In this document: positions 1 to 9,045 of the stretch, in pieces | Numbering within the stretch: position 1 is the stretch's first letter | Layout of the letters: every line of letters starts with the position of its first letter | Source of the DNA: Crocinitomicaceae bacterium | GTDB taxonomy: Bacteria > Bacteroidota > Bacteroidia > Flavobacteriales_D > Sanyastnellaceae | Assembly (NCBI GenBank): GCA_002722795.1 | Contig: PBMY01000007.1 | Span: 1-45,388 of the forward strand | Reading direction: 5' to 3' | Length of the DNA: 45,388 nt | Made by a program: the position numbers and the translations under genes | The notes under the pieces: model-generated | Database searches by the model: none | Seen by the model: only the letters and a program-made list of their open reading frames with translations | Told to the model about the DNA's origin: nothing

Positions 1-36
1 TCAGATGAAAGCATTTGATATTATCTATTTGAACGA

Positions 37-145
<109 letters not shown>

Positions 146-170
146 GGGGCCCTTTGGGGCCCCTTTTTTT
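146..170 (+). terminator. Rho-independent terminator of the rRNA operon
   Basis: A 7-bp perfect GC stem GGGGCCC (146-152) / GGGCCCC (157-163) with a TTTG loop is followed by seven T residues (164-170). It sits directly after the 5S gene and before der. Confidence 0.9.
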
Positions 171-186
171 ATCTCTAAATTTGAAC

Positions 187-1494
187 ATGGATTTTTTAGT
201 AGCCATTGTAGGTCGACCCAATGTAGGAAAGTCAACACTCTTTAATCGATTAACCGAGACTAATGATGCAATTACTGACTCTACTAGTGGAACCACTAGA
301 GATCGTAAGTACGGAAAATCATATTGGACTGATAAACAGTTCACTGTTATTGATACAGGAGGTTGGATTACAAAGTCAGATGACTCATTTGAGGCTGCTA
401 TTCGTGCACAGGTTCAAATTTCTATAGAAGAAGCAGACCTTATTTTATTTATGGTTGATGTTGGTGTTGGAGTAACAGACCTAGATCTTGATATAGCAAA
501 CCTTTTGAGAAGGTCAGGTAAAAAAATTATGGTGGCCTGTAATAAGGTAGATACTTCTCAGCATGATATTGCTAGTTCAGAATTCTACTCTTTAGGTTTA
601 GCTGATACGATATATTCTATTTCCGCAAATAACGGTTTTGGAACAGGTGAGTTATTGGACGCGTTAGTGAATCAACTACCTCCAGAGGAAGATGAACCTG
701 AGGAGAAATTACCTAGGCTAGCTGTGGTTGGAAGGCCTAATGTGGGTAAGTCGACATTGGTTAATACTCTTTTAGGAGAGGATAGAAATATTGTAACAGA
801 TATAGCAGGCACTACAAGAGATAGTGTTCACGCTCGCTATAATATGTTTGGTTTTGATTTTGAAATAATCGATACAGCAGGTCTTAGGAAGAAAAAACAG
901 ATTGAAGATAACCTTGAGTTTTATTCAACTGTAAGGACTGTTAAGGCCATAAACCAAAGTGATGTTTGTCTACTTCTGATTGACGCGGAGGATGGAATGG
1001 AGAAGCAAGATCAGCATATATTTTGGCAAGTAGTTGAAAGCTACAGAGGGATAGTGATTGTGGTAAATAAGTGGGATAAAATTACTAAGGACAATAGCAC
1101 TATGGCTGCTTATGAGGATAAAATTCGTGAGAAAATTGCTCCATTCACAGACGTTCCTATCATCTTCACTTCAAACCTTAAACGGCAAAGAATATTCAAA
1201 GCTTTAGAATCAGCACTTGAGGTACATCAGAATAGAAGTAGAAAGATTTCGACTAGTCATTTGAATGACTTCCTTCTTCCTATTGTAGATTACAATCCCC
1301 CTCCAACTTACAAGGGTAAGTACGTAAGAATTAAGTATGTAACTCAATTACCTTCGCAAACTCCAACATTTGCCTTCTACTGCAACCTGCCTCAGTACAT
1401 AAAAGACCCCTACAAAAGGTTTCTTGAGAATAAAATCCGCGAGGAATATGATCTTGCAGGGGTGACTGTTAGGTTATTCTTTAGAAAGAAATAA
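187..1494 (+). CDS. der: Ribosome biogenesis GTPase Der (EngA)
   Basis: A 435-residue protein with two tandem GTPase domains and a C-terminal KH-like domain, the usual Der layout and length. G1 motifs GRPNVGKS are seen at residues 9-16 and 182-189. DTGG and DTAG switch-II motifs follow each, with NKVD in the first domain and NKWD (293-296) in the second. Residues from about 350 form the KH-like domain that binds the 50S precursor. Der acts in late assembly of the large ribosomal subunit. The ATG at 187 is chosen because an in-frame upstream ATG at 154 lies inside the rRNA terminator hairpin and would add a non-conserved leader. The gene follows the rRNA operon but is separated from it by that terminator. 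Confidence 0.97.
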   Translation: MDFLVAIVGRPNVGKSTLFNRLTETNDAITDSTSGTTRDRKYGKSYWTDKQFTVIDTGGWITKSDDSFEAAIRAQVQISIEEADLILFMVDVGVGVTDLDLDIANLLRRSGKKIMVACNKVDTSQHDIASSEFYSLGLADTIYSISANNGFGTGELLDALVNQLPPEEDEPEEKLPRLAVVGRPNVGKSTLVNTLLGEDRNIVTDIAGTTRDSVHARYNMFGFDFEIIDTAGLRKKKQIEDNLEFYSTVRTVKAINQSDVCLLLIDAEDGMEKQDQHIFWQVVESYRGIVIVVNKWDKITKDNSTMAAYEDKIREKIAPFTDVPIIFTSNLKRQRIFKALESALEVHQNRSRKISTSHLNDFLLPIVDYNPPPTYKGKYVRIKYVTQLPSQTPTFAFYCNLPQYIKDPYKRFLENKIREEYDLAGVTVRLFFRKK

Positions 1495-1505
1495 TTTTAT
1501 TTTAA

Positions 1506-1967
1506 TTATGGATTAAATGGAAATGATGAATGGTGTAGATCAATTTTCAAGTTTCCATCAATAAGTTTATATCCAAAAGTATACTCCACTTTTGCTTCAT
1601 TTCCCTCTGTGTCTGTGAAAAAGTAATTTCCCATTGCTATAGCACGATCATTTTCTAAAATCATTCCAGTGTTTTCAAATCTGACCCTTGTCCATGGTTG
1701 GATAGCAAATCCTTTATCTTCCTGACAAGCGCGATTTTCTCCAGCTATAAAATATGATAAAGCTTCTTTTTTTGTAGCTCTAAATTGTTCATCAGCACAT
1801 TTAGTTGGTTTAAATAAAACAGTTCCATTTTGGAAATTATATAAATCCTCTAGAAAGCTATTTGTGTAGATTTCACATTCGTTAAAATCATTTTTTAAAC
1901 TCCCGATTTTAACTACTCCATTTCCCCAATTATTTTGAGCGGTTTCAACTTTATCTTTAGTAATCAT
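1506..1967 (-). CDS. NTF2/SnoaL-like small protein (conserved, function unknown)
   Basis: A 153-residue cytoplasmic protein without signal peptide. The sequence resembles a conserved bacterial family of NTF2/SnoaL-type fold, related to the CaMKII association domain, that is sometimes mislabelled 'phosphoribosyl-AMP cyclohydrolase'. Recognisable blocks are NNWGNGVVKIG near the N-terminus, VLFKPTKCADEQFRATKKEA in the middle, GFAIQPWTRVRFENTGMI, and the C-terminal VEYTFGYKL...DLHHSSFPF. The fold forms a cone-shaped alpha+beta barrel with a pocket, but the ligand is unknown. It is convergent with der (11-bp gap) and divergent from metK. The family call comes from recalled sequence similarity and no function is assigned. 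Confidence 0.85.
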   Translation of the reverse strand: MITKDKVETAQNNWGNGVVKIGSLKNDFNECEIYTNSFLEDLYNFQNGTVLFKPTKCADEQFRATKKEALSYFIAGENRACQEDKGFAIQPWTRVRFENTGMILENDRAIAMGNYFFTDTEGNEAKVEYTFGYKLIDGNLKIDLHHSSFPFNP

Positions 1968-2016
1968 AATTTAAAATTGTTTTAATTTATAAGGTAAATA
2001 AAAATAATACTTAAAC

Positions 2017-2024
2017 TACCTTTG
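2017..2024 (+). promoter_or_regulatory. Bacteroidota -7 promoter box (TACCTTTG) for metK
   Basis: TACCTTTG matches the Bacteroidota -7 consensus TAnnTTTG exactly and lies 23 bp before the metK ATG, giving a short leader. A convincing -33 TTG at the expected spacing is not visible. Confidence 0.5.
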
Positions 2025-2047
2025 ATTTAATATTTCACTTTTTTTTC

Positions 2048-3313
2048 ATGAGTTATTTTTTCACATCAGAGTCGGTTTCAGAAGGGCATCCAGATAAAGT
2101 AGCTGACGCAATTTCAGATGTATTACTTGATCATTTTCTTGCATTTGACCCATCAAGTAAGGTTGCGTGTGAGACTTTAGTTACTTCAGGTCAAGTCATT
2201 TTAGCTGGAGAGGTTAAGTCCCAAGCATATCTAGATGTGCAAAGAATAGCTAGAGATGAGATTCGTAAAATTGGATACACTAAGAGTGAATATAAATTTG
2301 ACTCTGAATCGTGTGGTGTGTTAAGTGCTATACATGAGCAATCTGCTGATATCAATCAGGGTGTAGAAAGAGTTAAGCCGGATCAACAGGGAGCAGGTGA
2401 CCAGGGAATGATGTTTGGTTACGCTTGCCGTGAGACTGATACATATATGCCATTGCCTCTTGAGTTAAGCCATAGATTACTTTCAGTACTTGCTGCAATT
2501 AGAAAAGAAGGCAAGGAGATGACTTATCTAAGGCCAGATTCTAAAAGTCAGGTAACGGTACAATATTCAGATGATGGAGTTCCTGAGAGGATAGAAGCTA
2601 TTGTTGTTTCTACTCAACACGATGATGGATTTGAGGCGAGTGATGAACTTATTCTTGAAAAGATTAAGCGAGATATTTCTGAGATTTTGATTCCAAGAGT
2701 TGTCGAAGATATGAGTCCAAGGGTGCAAGCATTATTTGCAGGTGATCATAAATTACATGTAAACCCTACTGGTAAATTTGTTATTGGTGGCCCCCATGGC
2801 GATACAGGATTAACGGGAAGAAAGATTATTGTGGATACATACGGTGGTAAGGGTGCTCACGGTGGTGGTGCATTTAGTGGGAAAGATCCTTCTAAAGTTG
2901 ATAGATCTGCTGCATATGCTACTAGACATATTGCTAAGAATCTTGTCGCAGCAGGAGTTTGTGATGAAGTGTTAGTGCAGGTTGCGTATGCTATTGGAGT
3001 AGCTGAGCCAGTAGGCCTTTATGTTGAAACTTACGGTACATCAAAGGTGGATATGTCTGATGGGGAGATAGTAGACAAGATTTGGTCTATATTCCCTATG
3101 ACTCCTTATGCAATTGAACAAAGATTTAAACTACGCTCTCCTATTTACTCTGAAACTTCATCATATGGTCATATGGGTCGAAAACATGAGATTGTTATGA
3201 AGACTTTTGAAGCATTCAATGGAGGTGAAAAGGTTGAGGTTGAAGTGGAATTGTTCCCTTGGGAAAAACTCGATAAGGTTGACGAAGTAAAGTCAGTTTT
3301 TAATCTCTCTTAA
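2048..3313 (+). CDS. metK: S-adenosylmethionine synthetase (methionine adenosyltransferase)
   Basis: A 421-residue MetK that makes S-adenosylmethionine from methionine and ATP. Diagnostic motifs are [14 protein letters not shown] at the N-terminus (ATP/methionine-binding His and Asp), GAGDQG (residues 115-120), GDTGLTGRK (251-259) and the glycine-rich P-loop [19 protein letters not shown] (272-290). It is longer than the E. coli enzyme (384), in keeping with the Bacteroidota form that carries small insertions. It has its own -7 box just upstream. No SAM riboswitch is visible in the roughly 80-bp leader. The gene is monocistronic, with a 266-bp gap before dnaB in which I see no gene. Confidence 0.97.
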   Translation: MSYFFTSESVSEGHPDKVADAISDVLLDHFLAFDPSSKVACETLVTSGQVILAGEVKSQAYLDVQRIARDEIRKIGYTKSEYKFDSESCGVLSAIHEQSADINQGVERVKPDQQGAGDQGMMFGYACRETDTYMPLPLELSHRLLSVLAAIRKEGKEMTYLRPDSKSQVTVQYSDDGVPERIEAIVVSTQHDDGFEASDELILEKIKRDISEILIPRVVEDMSPRVQALFAGDHKLHVNPTGKFVIGGPHGDTGLTGRKIIVDTYGGKGAHGGGAFSGKDPSKVDRSAAYATRHIAKNLVAAGVCDEVLVQVAYAIGVAEPVGLYVETYGTSKVDMSDGEIVDKIWSIFPMTPYAIEQRFKLRSPIYSETSSYGHMGRKHEIVMKTFEAFNGGEKVEVEVELFPWEKLDKVDEVKSVFNLS

Positions 3314-3579
3314 ATATAAAGAGGGTACACTTCCGTTCATTTTATCGTAAACCTTTTTATTGAACTGATAAAGTTGGGTGCTTTGTTTATATAAAGATCT
3401 AACTTGTAATCAGATTTAGACTATTGATATTGAAGCATTTTACTCATGATTTAAAACTAATCAGTGTTTTTCACTTGTTGAAAACGGTGATGAGAAAATG
3501 TGCAAAAAGCCAAACAGAAGACTTAGCTTTAAGTCTGTAACTTGCTTATCCATCTCTATCTAAAATCCAACAAGAAAAT

Positions 3580-5100
3580 ATGTCTAAAACCATAGAACGC
3601 ATTTCAGTAAAGCCCGGCTTTGCAACTACCTCTCCATCAACTCTTCAAACACATGGAAAGGTCGTTCCTCAAGCTGTTGATCTGGAAGAAGCAGTTCTAG
3701 GAGCAATGATGCTTGAGCAGACTGCAGTGAACGCTGTCATTGATGTTTTGGACTCAAGTAGTTTTTACAAGCCGTCTCACCAAAAGATATATCAGACAAT
3801 TCAGAAATTATTTAATGATTCTGAGCCAATCGACCTTCTTACTGTAACTGAAGCACTTCGAAAGGAGGGTAATTTAGAATTTGTTGGTGGTGCATATGCT
3901 TTAGCAAATCTTACCACAAGAGTTGCAAGTACAGCTAACGTTGAATTTCACGCTAGGATTATTTCTCAAAAGCATATTCAAAGGGAGTTGATTAGAGTGT
4001 CAAGTAACATTATTGAAAAAGCATTTGACGAAAAGACTGATGTCTTTGATCTACTTGATGAGGCAGAGTCTGGACTTTTTGAAGTTGCAGAAGGAAATAT
4101 TAGAAAGAGTTTTGAGGAAATGAGATCAGTTGTGAAAAAGGCAATTGATTATATCGATAAGGCAAGATCTAACGATAGTGGTGTTAGTGGAATCCCGTCT
4201 GGATTCGCAGAACTCGATAAGGTAACAGGAGGGTGGCAGAGATCAGATATGATTGTACTTGCTGCAAGACCCGGAATGGGTAAGACAGCTTTCGTTCTTA
4301 CTATGTGTAGAAATATTGCAGTTGACGCAGGAATTCCATGTGCTATATTCTCTCTAGAGATGTCATCAGTTCAGCTTGTTCAAAGATTGATAGCTGCTGA
4401 GACTCAGATTGATTCTGATAAGTTTAGAAAGGGGAATCTAGAAGACCACGAATATCAGCAGCTTCACGATAGAATTGGACGACTTTCAAAGGCTCCGTTA
4501 TTCATCGATGATACACCTGGATTAAATGTGTTTGAGCTTAGGGCAAAATGTAGGCGTATGAAACAACAACACGGCATTGACCTTGTTGTAATTGACTACT
4601 TACAGCTTATGCAAGGAGGAAGTATTAACGGAGGAAATAGAGAGCAGGAAATTTCTGCAATATCTAGATCTATCAAATCGATTGCAAAGGAATTAGATAT
4701 ACCAATTGTTGCCTTATCTCAGTTAAGCCGTATGGTTGAAACTAGAGGAGGGGATAAGAGACCTATGCTTTCAGACCTTCGTGAAAGTGGTGCGATTGAG
4801 CAAGATGCCGATTTAGTATCATTCATTTACAGGCCTGAATACTACGGTTTCACTGAACACGAGGATGGATTGGACACAAAAGGTCTTGCGGAATTTATTA
4901 TTGCTAAGCACAGACATGGTGCATTGGGTACGGTAAATATGAAGTTCATTGCTCGTCTAGCAAAATTTACAGATTACAACACTTTTTCAGATGCAGGTTT
5001 CGATTCAATCTCTCCAAATACAGCATTCACTGACGGCGGAATGATTACAAGAGGTTCTAAAATGAATGACGATGTTGAGGGAGGAGAATCTCCATTCTAA
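3580..5100 (+). CDS. dnaB: Replicative DNA helicase DnaB
   Basis: A 506-residue hexameric 5'-3' helicase of the replication fork. The N-terminal DnaB domain (about 33-135, beginning VDLEEAVLGAMM) binds primase, and the C-terminal RecA-like domain follows a linker. Walker A ARPGMGKT is at residues 229-236, Walker B-type DLVVIDYLQLM at 334-344, and the sensor block LSQLSR plus LSDLRESGAIEQDAD lies at about 380-412. No intein or insertion is seen. The last residues are acidic and poorly conserved. An exported-protein gene begins one base after the stop codon, so the two may be co-transcribed. Confidence 0.97.
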   Translation: MSKTIERISVKPGFATTSPSTLQTHGKVVPQAVDLEEAVLGAMMLEQTAVNAVIDVLDSSSFYKPSHQKIYQTIQKLFNDSEPIDLLTVTEALRKEGNLEFVGGAYALANLTTRVASTANVEFHARIISQKHIQRELIRVSSNIIEKAFDEKTDVFDLLDEAESGLFEVAEGNIRKSFEEMRSVVKKAIDYIDKARSNDSGVSGIPSGFAELDKVTGGWQRSDMIVLAARPGMGKTAFVLTMCRNIAVDAGIPCAIFSLEMSSVQLVQRLIAAETQIDSDKFRKGNLEDHEYQQLHDRIGRLSKAPLFIDDTPGLNVFELRAKCRRMKQQHGIDLVVIDYLQLMQGGSINGGNREQEISAISRSIKSIAKELDIPIVALSQLSRMVETRGGDKRPMLSDLRESGAIEQDADLVSFIYRPEYYGFTEHEDGLDTKGLAEFIIAKHRHGALGTVNMKFIARLAKFTDYNTFSDAGFDSISPNTAFTDGGMITRGSKMNDDVEGGESPF

Positions 5101-5101
5101 A

Positions 5102-6367
5102 ATGAAAAAAATTAGGGAGTTATTAGTTTTAGTGATGATTTTTTGGGCTTGTATAACTCAAGCATCTATGATTTTAATTCCTATGGATGAAACCCAAACA
5201 AATCATCTAAAGGCTTATGGAATTACTTTTTGGGCATTAGAAAGAGAGATCCCTGCAGAGTGGTTATTGAACTATAGAGGGGGGAGTTTCTTATTACCTA
5301 ACATATTAGAAATTCAGAATCAATGTGTAATTAGAGGTGTATCACATCAAATAATTGCTGACGTTCAGGCGAATGCTATTCTAGAAGAAATTTCTCATCC
5401 AGAGGTAAATATGGAAAGCGTAAAGTTGGAAGTAGCTCCACGTGTTTCAGTTTATAGCCCAGCTGGAAAACTACCTTGGGATGATGCAGTTACTCTAGTT
5501 CTCACATATGCTGAAATTCCCTACGATATTATTTATGACAAAGAGATTCTAGACGGAGAACTGCCCAAATACGATTGGCTTCATCTCCATCACGAGGATT
5601 TCACAGGTCAGTTTGGAAAATTCTACAGGGCTTATAGGTCTGCAACTTGGTATCAAGAAGAGGTAGAATCCCAAAACTCCTCAGCCCAAATCATGGGATT
5701 CCAAAAAGTCAGTGAAATGAAACGTGAGGTTGCACTGAGTATCAAAAATTTTGTTATCGGTGGTGGGTTCCTGTTCACAATGTGTTCTGGAACAGACTCC
5801 TTCGATATTGCATTAGCAGCTGAAGAGATTGATATATGTGAACCAATGTTCGATGGTGATCCTGCTGATGCAGCAGCGAATGGGAAACTTAAATTCAATA
5901 AAGGTTTAGCCTTTCAGGAGTATCAGCTTGAGATGAATCCACTTATTTATGAATTTTCAAACATTGATGGTACTGTGGACCACAGGGGTATAAAACCTAT
6001 AAACGATTTCTTTACCCTTTTTGATTTTTCAGCTAAATGGGATATTGTTCCTACAATATTAACGCAGAGTCACGAAAGAGTGATAGCTGGTTTTATGGGC
6101 CAAACAACTTCGTTCCGCAAGGATTTTATAAGATCTGATGTAACAATTATGGGTGATAATAGAAACCTTCCTACGGCCAAATACATACATGGAGAGCTTG
6201 GTCAAGGGCAGTGGACATATTACGGAGGTCATGATCCTGAGGATTATCAGCACATGGTAAATGATCCACCAACAGATTTGAATTTGCATCCAAATTCTCC
6301 TGGATACAGATTGATACTAAATAATATTTTATTCCCTGCAGCAAAAAAGCAGGAGAGAAAAACCTAA
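5102..6367 (+). CDS. Exported 'asparagine synthetase B-like' Bacteroidota protein
   Basis: A 421-residue exported protein of a Bacteroidota family that databases often label asparagine synthetase B, although no AsnB domains are visible. Residues 1-22 are a signal peptide (Lys-rich start, hydrophobic core, cut near TQAS). Conserved blocks are LIPMDETQTNHLKAYG, PWDDAVTLVLTYAEIPYD (about 125-142), WLHLHHEDFTGQFGKF, GGGFLFTMCSGTDSFDIALA (from about 220) and YYGGHDPEDYQH. The GGGFLFTMCSGTD stretch, with Cys228, looks like a class-I amidotransferase or ThuA-type nucleophile elbow; that is inference. The ATG at 5102 is preferred over an in-frame ATG at 5066 inside dnaB because it gives a proper signal peptide. 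It overlaps the next gene, on the opposite strand, by 4 bp. Confidence 0.85.
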   Translation: MKKIRELLVLVMIFWACITQASMILIPMDETQTNHLKAYGITFWALEREIPAEWLLNYRGGSFLLPNILEIQNQCVIRGVSHQIIADVQANAILEEISHPEVNMESVKLEVAPRVSVYSPAGKLPWDDAVTLVLTYAEIPYDIIYDKEILDGELPKYDWLHLHHEDFTGQFGKFYRAYRSATWYQEEVESQNSSAQIMGFQKVSEMKREVALSIKNFVIGGGFLFTMCSGTDSFDIALAAEEIDICEPMFDGDPADAAANGKLKFNKGLAFQEYQLEMNPLIYEFSNIDGTVDHRGIKPINDFFTLFDFSAKWDIVPTILTQSHERVIAGFMGQTTSFRKDFIRSDVTIMGDNRNLPTAKYIHGELGQGQWTYYGGHDPEDYQHMVNDPPTDLNLHPNSPGYRLILNNILFPAAKKQERKT

Positions 6368-6954
6368 GCTAAGGCTTGATTTACAATTAAGTCGATATTA
6401 AAAATATTGATCTCGTCTTCAGTTGTGGATATTGAGAAATCAAAAGGCCTTTTGCAGTTTAGAGAAATATTTACAAGGCATAATTCTGAATTATTATTTC
6501 CTAGGCCATCAGATTTACAAAGAAGTTCTATTGAGCGTTTTCTTAAGTCAGAGATACTCATTTTATTGATCTCATTTACTTTTTCTGATAGCGAGCTAGA
6601 ATGATTATCGTCAATATATCCACCACATCTGATTATAATTCCATTATCAGCACAATCAATTACAATGTAATAGAGTGTCTCTCCATTCTCATCGATTAAG
6701 CCATGAGATAAAATATTTTTTAAGCAATCTTCAACAACAATTTTAGCTCTCAATAATTCAGCTCTTGGAGAACCGCATTGTGAAATTGCATTTTCAGTAA
6801 GATGGACGACTGATTCTAATGATTTTTGAGATAGAGTTCCAGAGTAAGAAAGTAGTACACCACCGGGTAAACCGTTTCGGTCAGAACCTCTGTGAATCAA
6901 GGTCTGAAGTTCCCTCATTAAAGACACATGGGCCGTAGATGGGTTTCTAGTCAT
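6364..6954 (-). CDS. SiaB-family anti-sigma-type protein kinase-like protein
   Basis: A cytoplasmic protein of about 196 residues resembling the SiaB family (DUF6272), atypical HPK/anti-sigma-type kinases that phosphorylate SiaC-like partners in partner-switching pathways. Supporting blocks are GVLLSYSGTLSQKSLESVV at the start of the domain and the N-box-like region VVEDCLKNILSHGLIDENG followed by TLYYIVIDCADNGIIIRCGG. The C-terminal half, SISDLRKRSIELLCKSDG...NNSELCLVNI, fits the rest of the fold. The start is uncertain: ATGs at 7032, 6954 and 6918 are in frame. 6954 is used because the sequence before it is Arg-rich and unlike the family. The expected SiaC partner and phosphatase are not adjacent. 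Confidence 0.7.
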   Translation of the reverse strand: MTRNPSTAHVSLMRELQTLIHRGSDRNGLPGGVLLSYSGTLSQKSLESVVHLTENAISQCGSPRAELLRAKIVVEDCLKNILSHGLIDENGETLYYIVIDCADNGIIIRCGGYIDDNHSSSLSEKVNEINKMSISDLRKRSIELLCKSDGLGNNNSELCLVNISLNCKRPFDFSISTTEDEINIFNIDLIVNQALA

Positions 6955-7036
6955 AGGTGTAGAATTGCGACTAACAAGCGAAAAACATCGATAAGTAGCA
7001 ATAAAACTACGGCGAAACGCCCTTACATCCAAATAT

Positions 7037-7315
7037 TTAACAGATGCCCTTAATTGACTTTTCTTTTAAAATAGGTTCACCTTCAGGGGTTCTGATCATA
7101 GAATAAAAGGTTGGATGCATGTAGTTTAAAGTTCTTTCAAACTTTTTCCCAGAGAAAAAACTCTTCCAAACTTGGAGAGCTATCTTTTTGGTTGAACTCC
7201 ACGCATATGGGCTAAAACCTTTTGGCCTTGGGTGAGAATCTATCCATAATCTAGCTTCAACTATGTTGTGAATACTAATAGTGTTATTCGCGAATGTATT
7301 GATTGGTATCGACAT
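7037..7315 (-). CDS. Small hypothetical protein upstream of the SiaB-like gene
   Basis: An open frame of 92 residues from ATG 7315 (a GTG start at 7354 would give 105). I do not recognise a family. It is basic, mainly soluble, rich in aromatic residues, with a Trp-containing block RLWIDSHPRPKGFSPYAWS and a C-terminal Lys-rich tail. It ends a few bases before one possible start of the SiaB-like gene on the same strand, so the two may form an operon. Coding status rests only on open length and tight spacing; there is no motif-based function. Confidence 0.5.
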   Translation of the reverse strand: MSIPINTFANNTISIHNIVEARLWIDSHPRPKGFSPYAWSSTKKIALQVWKSFFSGKKFERTLNYMHPTFYSMIRTPEGEPILKEKSIKGIC

Positions 7316-7394
7316 GACAAAAAATTTGTTTACGATACAAACATCTAAAGGCACTCCTCAATGTATTTATGTTGTGAAATTTCTCGCTAGAGTT

Positions 7395-8411
7395 TTAGTA
7401 TTTATCGGCAGCTGATTTTAATATTTCAGCAAGTTTGTCAACTAGTGTTTTGGGCTGAAGAACTTCTATTTCACTAGAAAATCCCTGCAACCATTGAAGT
7501 AGTTCGAACGTGATTAAAACTTTGACAGATACTTCAAATTTTTCACCCTTTGAATTAAGTTTCTGAGAGTTGTGCAGAGGTTGAGTCTTGAGATAATTTG
7601 CTAAAAGGGGTGAGCACGTGAAAACTACCTCAGATGGTGGAGAGTCATCTATGACTGTAATCCCAATTGTATGCTTAAAGTACTCTTCAGAATTAAATCT
7701 GATTTCTGAATACTTTTCATTCGCACTAATCTCAACATTTTCAATTCTATCGCAACCGAATGTTCTAATTGAATTCCTATCTAAATCCCAAGCAAGTAAA
7801 TACCATCTATTTCTGTATTCCTTAAGTAAATAAGGGTGAAGAGAATATGATGATGAGATGCTTTCGGAGAATTTTTTGTACTTGAGATTGACAGGGTGTC
7901 TGTTTTTAATAGCTTCGAGAATAGGAGCAAGATGCATAGATCCACCCAAGGAAGGAGTTGATTCAAATTGCATGAAACTATCAACTCCTGAAGTGTCTAA
8001 GTTCGGAGCAACTGAAAGTCGGTCTGCAATTTTGCCTATTGCTTGATCGAATTGCTTGAAGATGGGTAGGTCTCGGAATTGGATTAGGGTGTTTGCGGCA
8101 AATCGAATCGCTTCTAGATCTTCGTCGTTCAGGCTGACCTCGTTTATGGTGTAATCCTCTTCTTCGTAGTAGTAGCCTCTGTTGTCTCTGTGGTATGCGA
8201 TAGGAGCATAGTAACCTAATTCACTCTCATTACGCATAGCCCAAATATCCTTTTCAATTGTTGAGATGCTAATGTTTTCGCCTTCACTTCCATAGAGAGC
8301 TTTTTCGCATGCAGATCTAAGCTCTTCCTTGGTGGGGTAGGGACGAGACCTGTTATTTATGCATCTGTCAATGATGCGATATCTGAGTAAAGCGTATTTA
8401 TTTGCCGGCAT
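7395..8411 (-). CDS. WYL-domain transcriptional regulator
   Basis: A 338-residue YafY-type regulator. The N-terminal part (about 1-85) is a winged-HTH region, with ISISTIEKDIWAMRNE as the probable recognition helix. Residues about 160-230 carry the WYL domain, with the signature Trp-Tyr-Leu at 203-205 in YRNRWYLLAWD and the downstream Arg-containing FGCDRIENVEI. The remainder is the WCX C-terminal extension. WYL domains bind nucleic-acid or nucleotide ligands and many such regulators control stress, DNA-damage or defence genes; what this one controls cannot be read here. It overlaps the upstream muramidase-like gene by 14 bp, suggesting translational coupling in a three-gene minus-strand operon (DUF554, muramidase-like, WYL). 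Confidence 0.9.
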   Translation of the reverse strand: MPANKYALLRYRIIDRCINNRSRPYPTKEELRSACEKALYGSEGENISISTIEKDIWAMRNESELGYYAPIAYHRDNRGYYYEEEDYTINEVSLNDEDLEAIRFAANTLIQFRDLPIFKQFDQAIGKIADRLSVAPNLDTSGVDSFMQFESTPSLGGSMHLAPILEAIKNRHPVNLKYKKFSESISSSYSLHPYLLKEYRNRWYLLAWDLDRNSIRTFGCDRIENVEISANEKYSEIRFNSEEYFKHTIGITVIDDSPPSEVVFTCSPLLANYLKTQPLHNSQKLNSKGEKFEVSVKVLITFELLQWLQGFSSEIEVLQPKTLVDKLAEILKSAADKY

Positions 8412-9045
8412 TTTTGTATTTCTCTATAGCCGCAAGTCCACGCGGTATGTATTGAGGGTCATGAGTCGTTGGTCTACCATTATTAGGATATGGTCTCCCA
8501 GTATTATGAATGTGAAAACAGTCTTTAAACTGCTCATTTCGAAGTCTTTTCCCATAGGCCAAATCTATCCATTTGGCCCCATAATAAACAGCCTCTTCGC
8601 CTCTAATGTCTTTTATTTTAACACCTAGCAATATGCATTTATACCCCATAAGTTGGAAAGGCCCCCAAGATGTTGCAAGGTTTTTTAGTGCTGCATCACT
8701 TGCGTCTTTAAGATGCTTTGGAGTTACGTTTTCATAGTTTTCTCTATTGCCATCCCTCACGTCTTTAAGTCTTTTGAATACATGTTTCTCAAATCTTGAC
8801 CCAGCAGGTTTTCGCCCCCCACATTCGAGTTGAATCAAAGCCATTAAATATGGATAAGAAAGATCAAACTCAACAGCAGCACTCTTGACATCTTTAGAAT
8901 AATTTGAAATTGCATCACTTTCATATACTCTGTTTTTGATAGAGTTTTTAATTCTTGTGACATAACCACTATAATGCATATACCCATATGCTAGAGCTCC
9001 AAGGACAATTATCGCCCCAAACAGATGTGTCAGTCTTAGAGGCAT
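8398..9045 (-). CDS. Membrane-anchored muramidase-like protein (DUF3380/SLT-type lysozyme fold)
   Basis: A 215-residue protein with one N-terminal membrane segment (residues 6-26) and a periplasmic domain resembling N-acetylmuramidase DUF3380 / lysozyme-like folds. The probable catalytic glutamate is E74 in ALIQLECGG, followed by SRFEKHVFKRL as in the family block with an FE(R/K)H motif. ATSWGPFQLMGYKCILLG corresponds to the SWG..Q substrate-cleft motif of lytic enzymes. It probably cleaves peptidoglycan glycan strands. It shares one base with the upstream DUF554 gene (TAATG) and overlaps the WYL gene downstream. This DUF3380 type is common in phages, but no other phage gene is nearby. Confidence 0.8.
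   Translation of the reverse strand: MPLRLTHLFGAIIVLGALAYGYMHYSGYVTRIKNSIKNRVYESDAISNYSKDVKSAAVEFDLSYPYLMALIQLECGGRKPAGSRFEKHVFKRLKDVRDGNRENYENVTPKHLKDASDAALKNLATSWGPFQLMGYKCILLGVKIKDIRGEEAVYYGAKWIDLAYGKRLRNEQFKDCFHIHNTGRPYPNNGRPTTHDPQYIPRGLAAIEKYKNAGK

Noticed and set aside
154-186. In-frame ATG at 154 giving Der 11 extra residues
   Set aside because: It lies inside the rRNA terminator hairpin and adds no family-like sequence; ATG 187 gives the standard start.
1968-2047. SAM riboswitch upstream of metK
   Set aside because: The gap is too short and A/T rich, with no SAM-I or SAM-II conserved core visible.
3314-3579. Small RNA or gene between metK and dnaB
   Set aside because: No open frame, tRNA fold or terminator hairpin could be supported in this 266-bp gap.
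5066-5101. Earlier ATG extending the exported protein at 5102 into dnaB
   Set aside because: It hides the signal peptide and overlaps dnaB; ATG 5102 is cleaner.
8398-9045. Prophage fragment, because DUF3380-type muramidases are frequent in phages
   Set aside because: There is no holin, tail, integrase or attachment site nearby, and the protein carries a membrane anchor within a bacterial operon.
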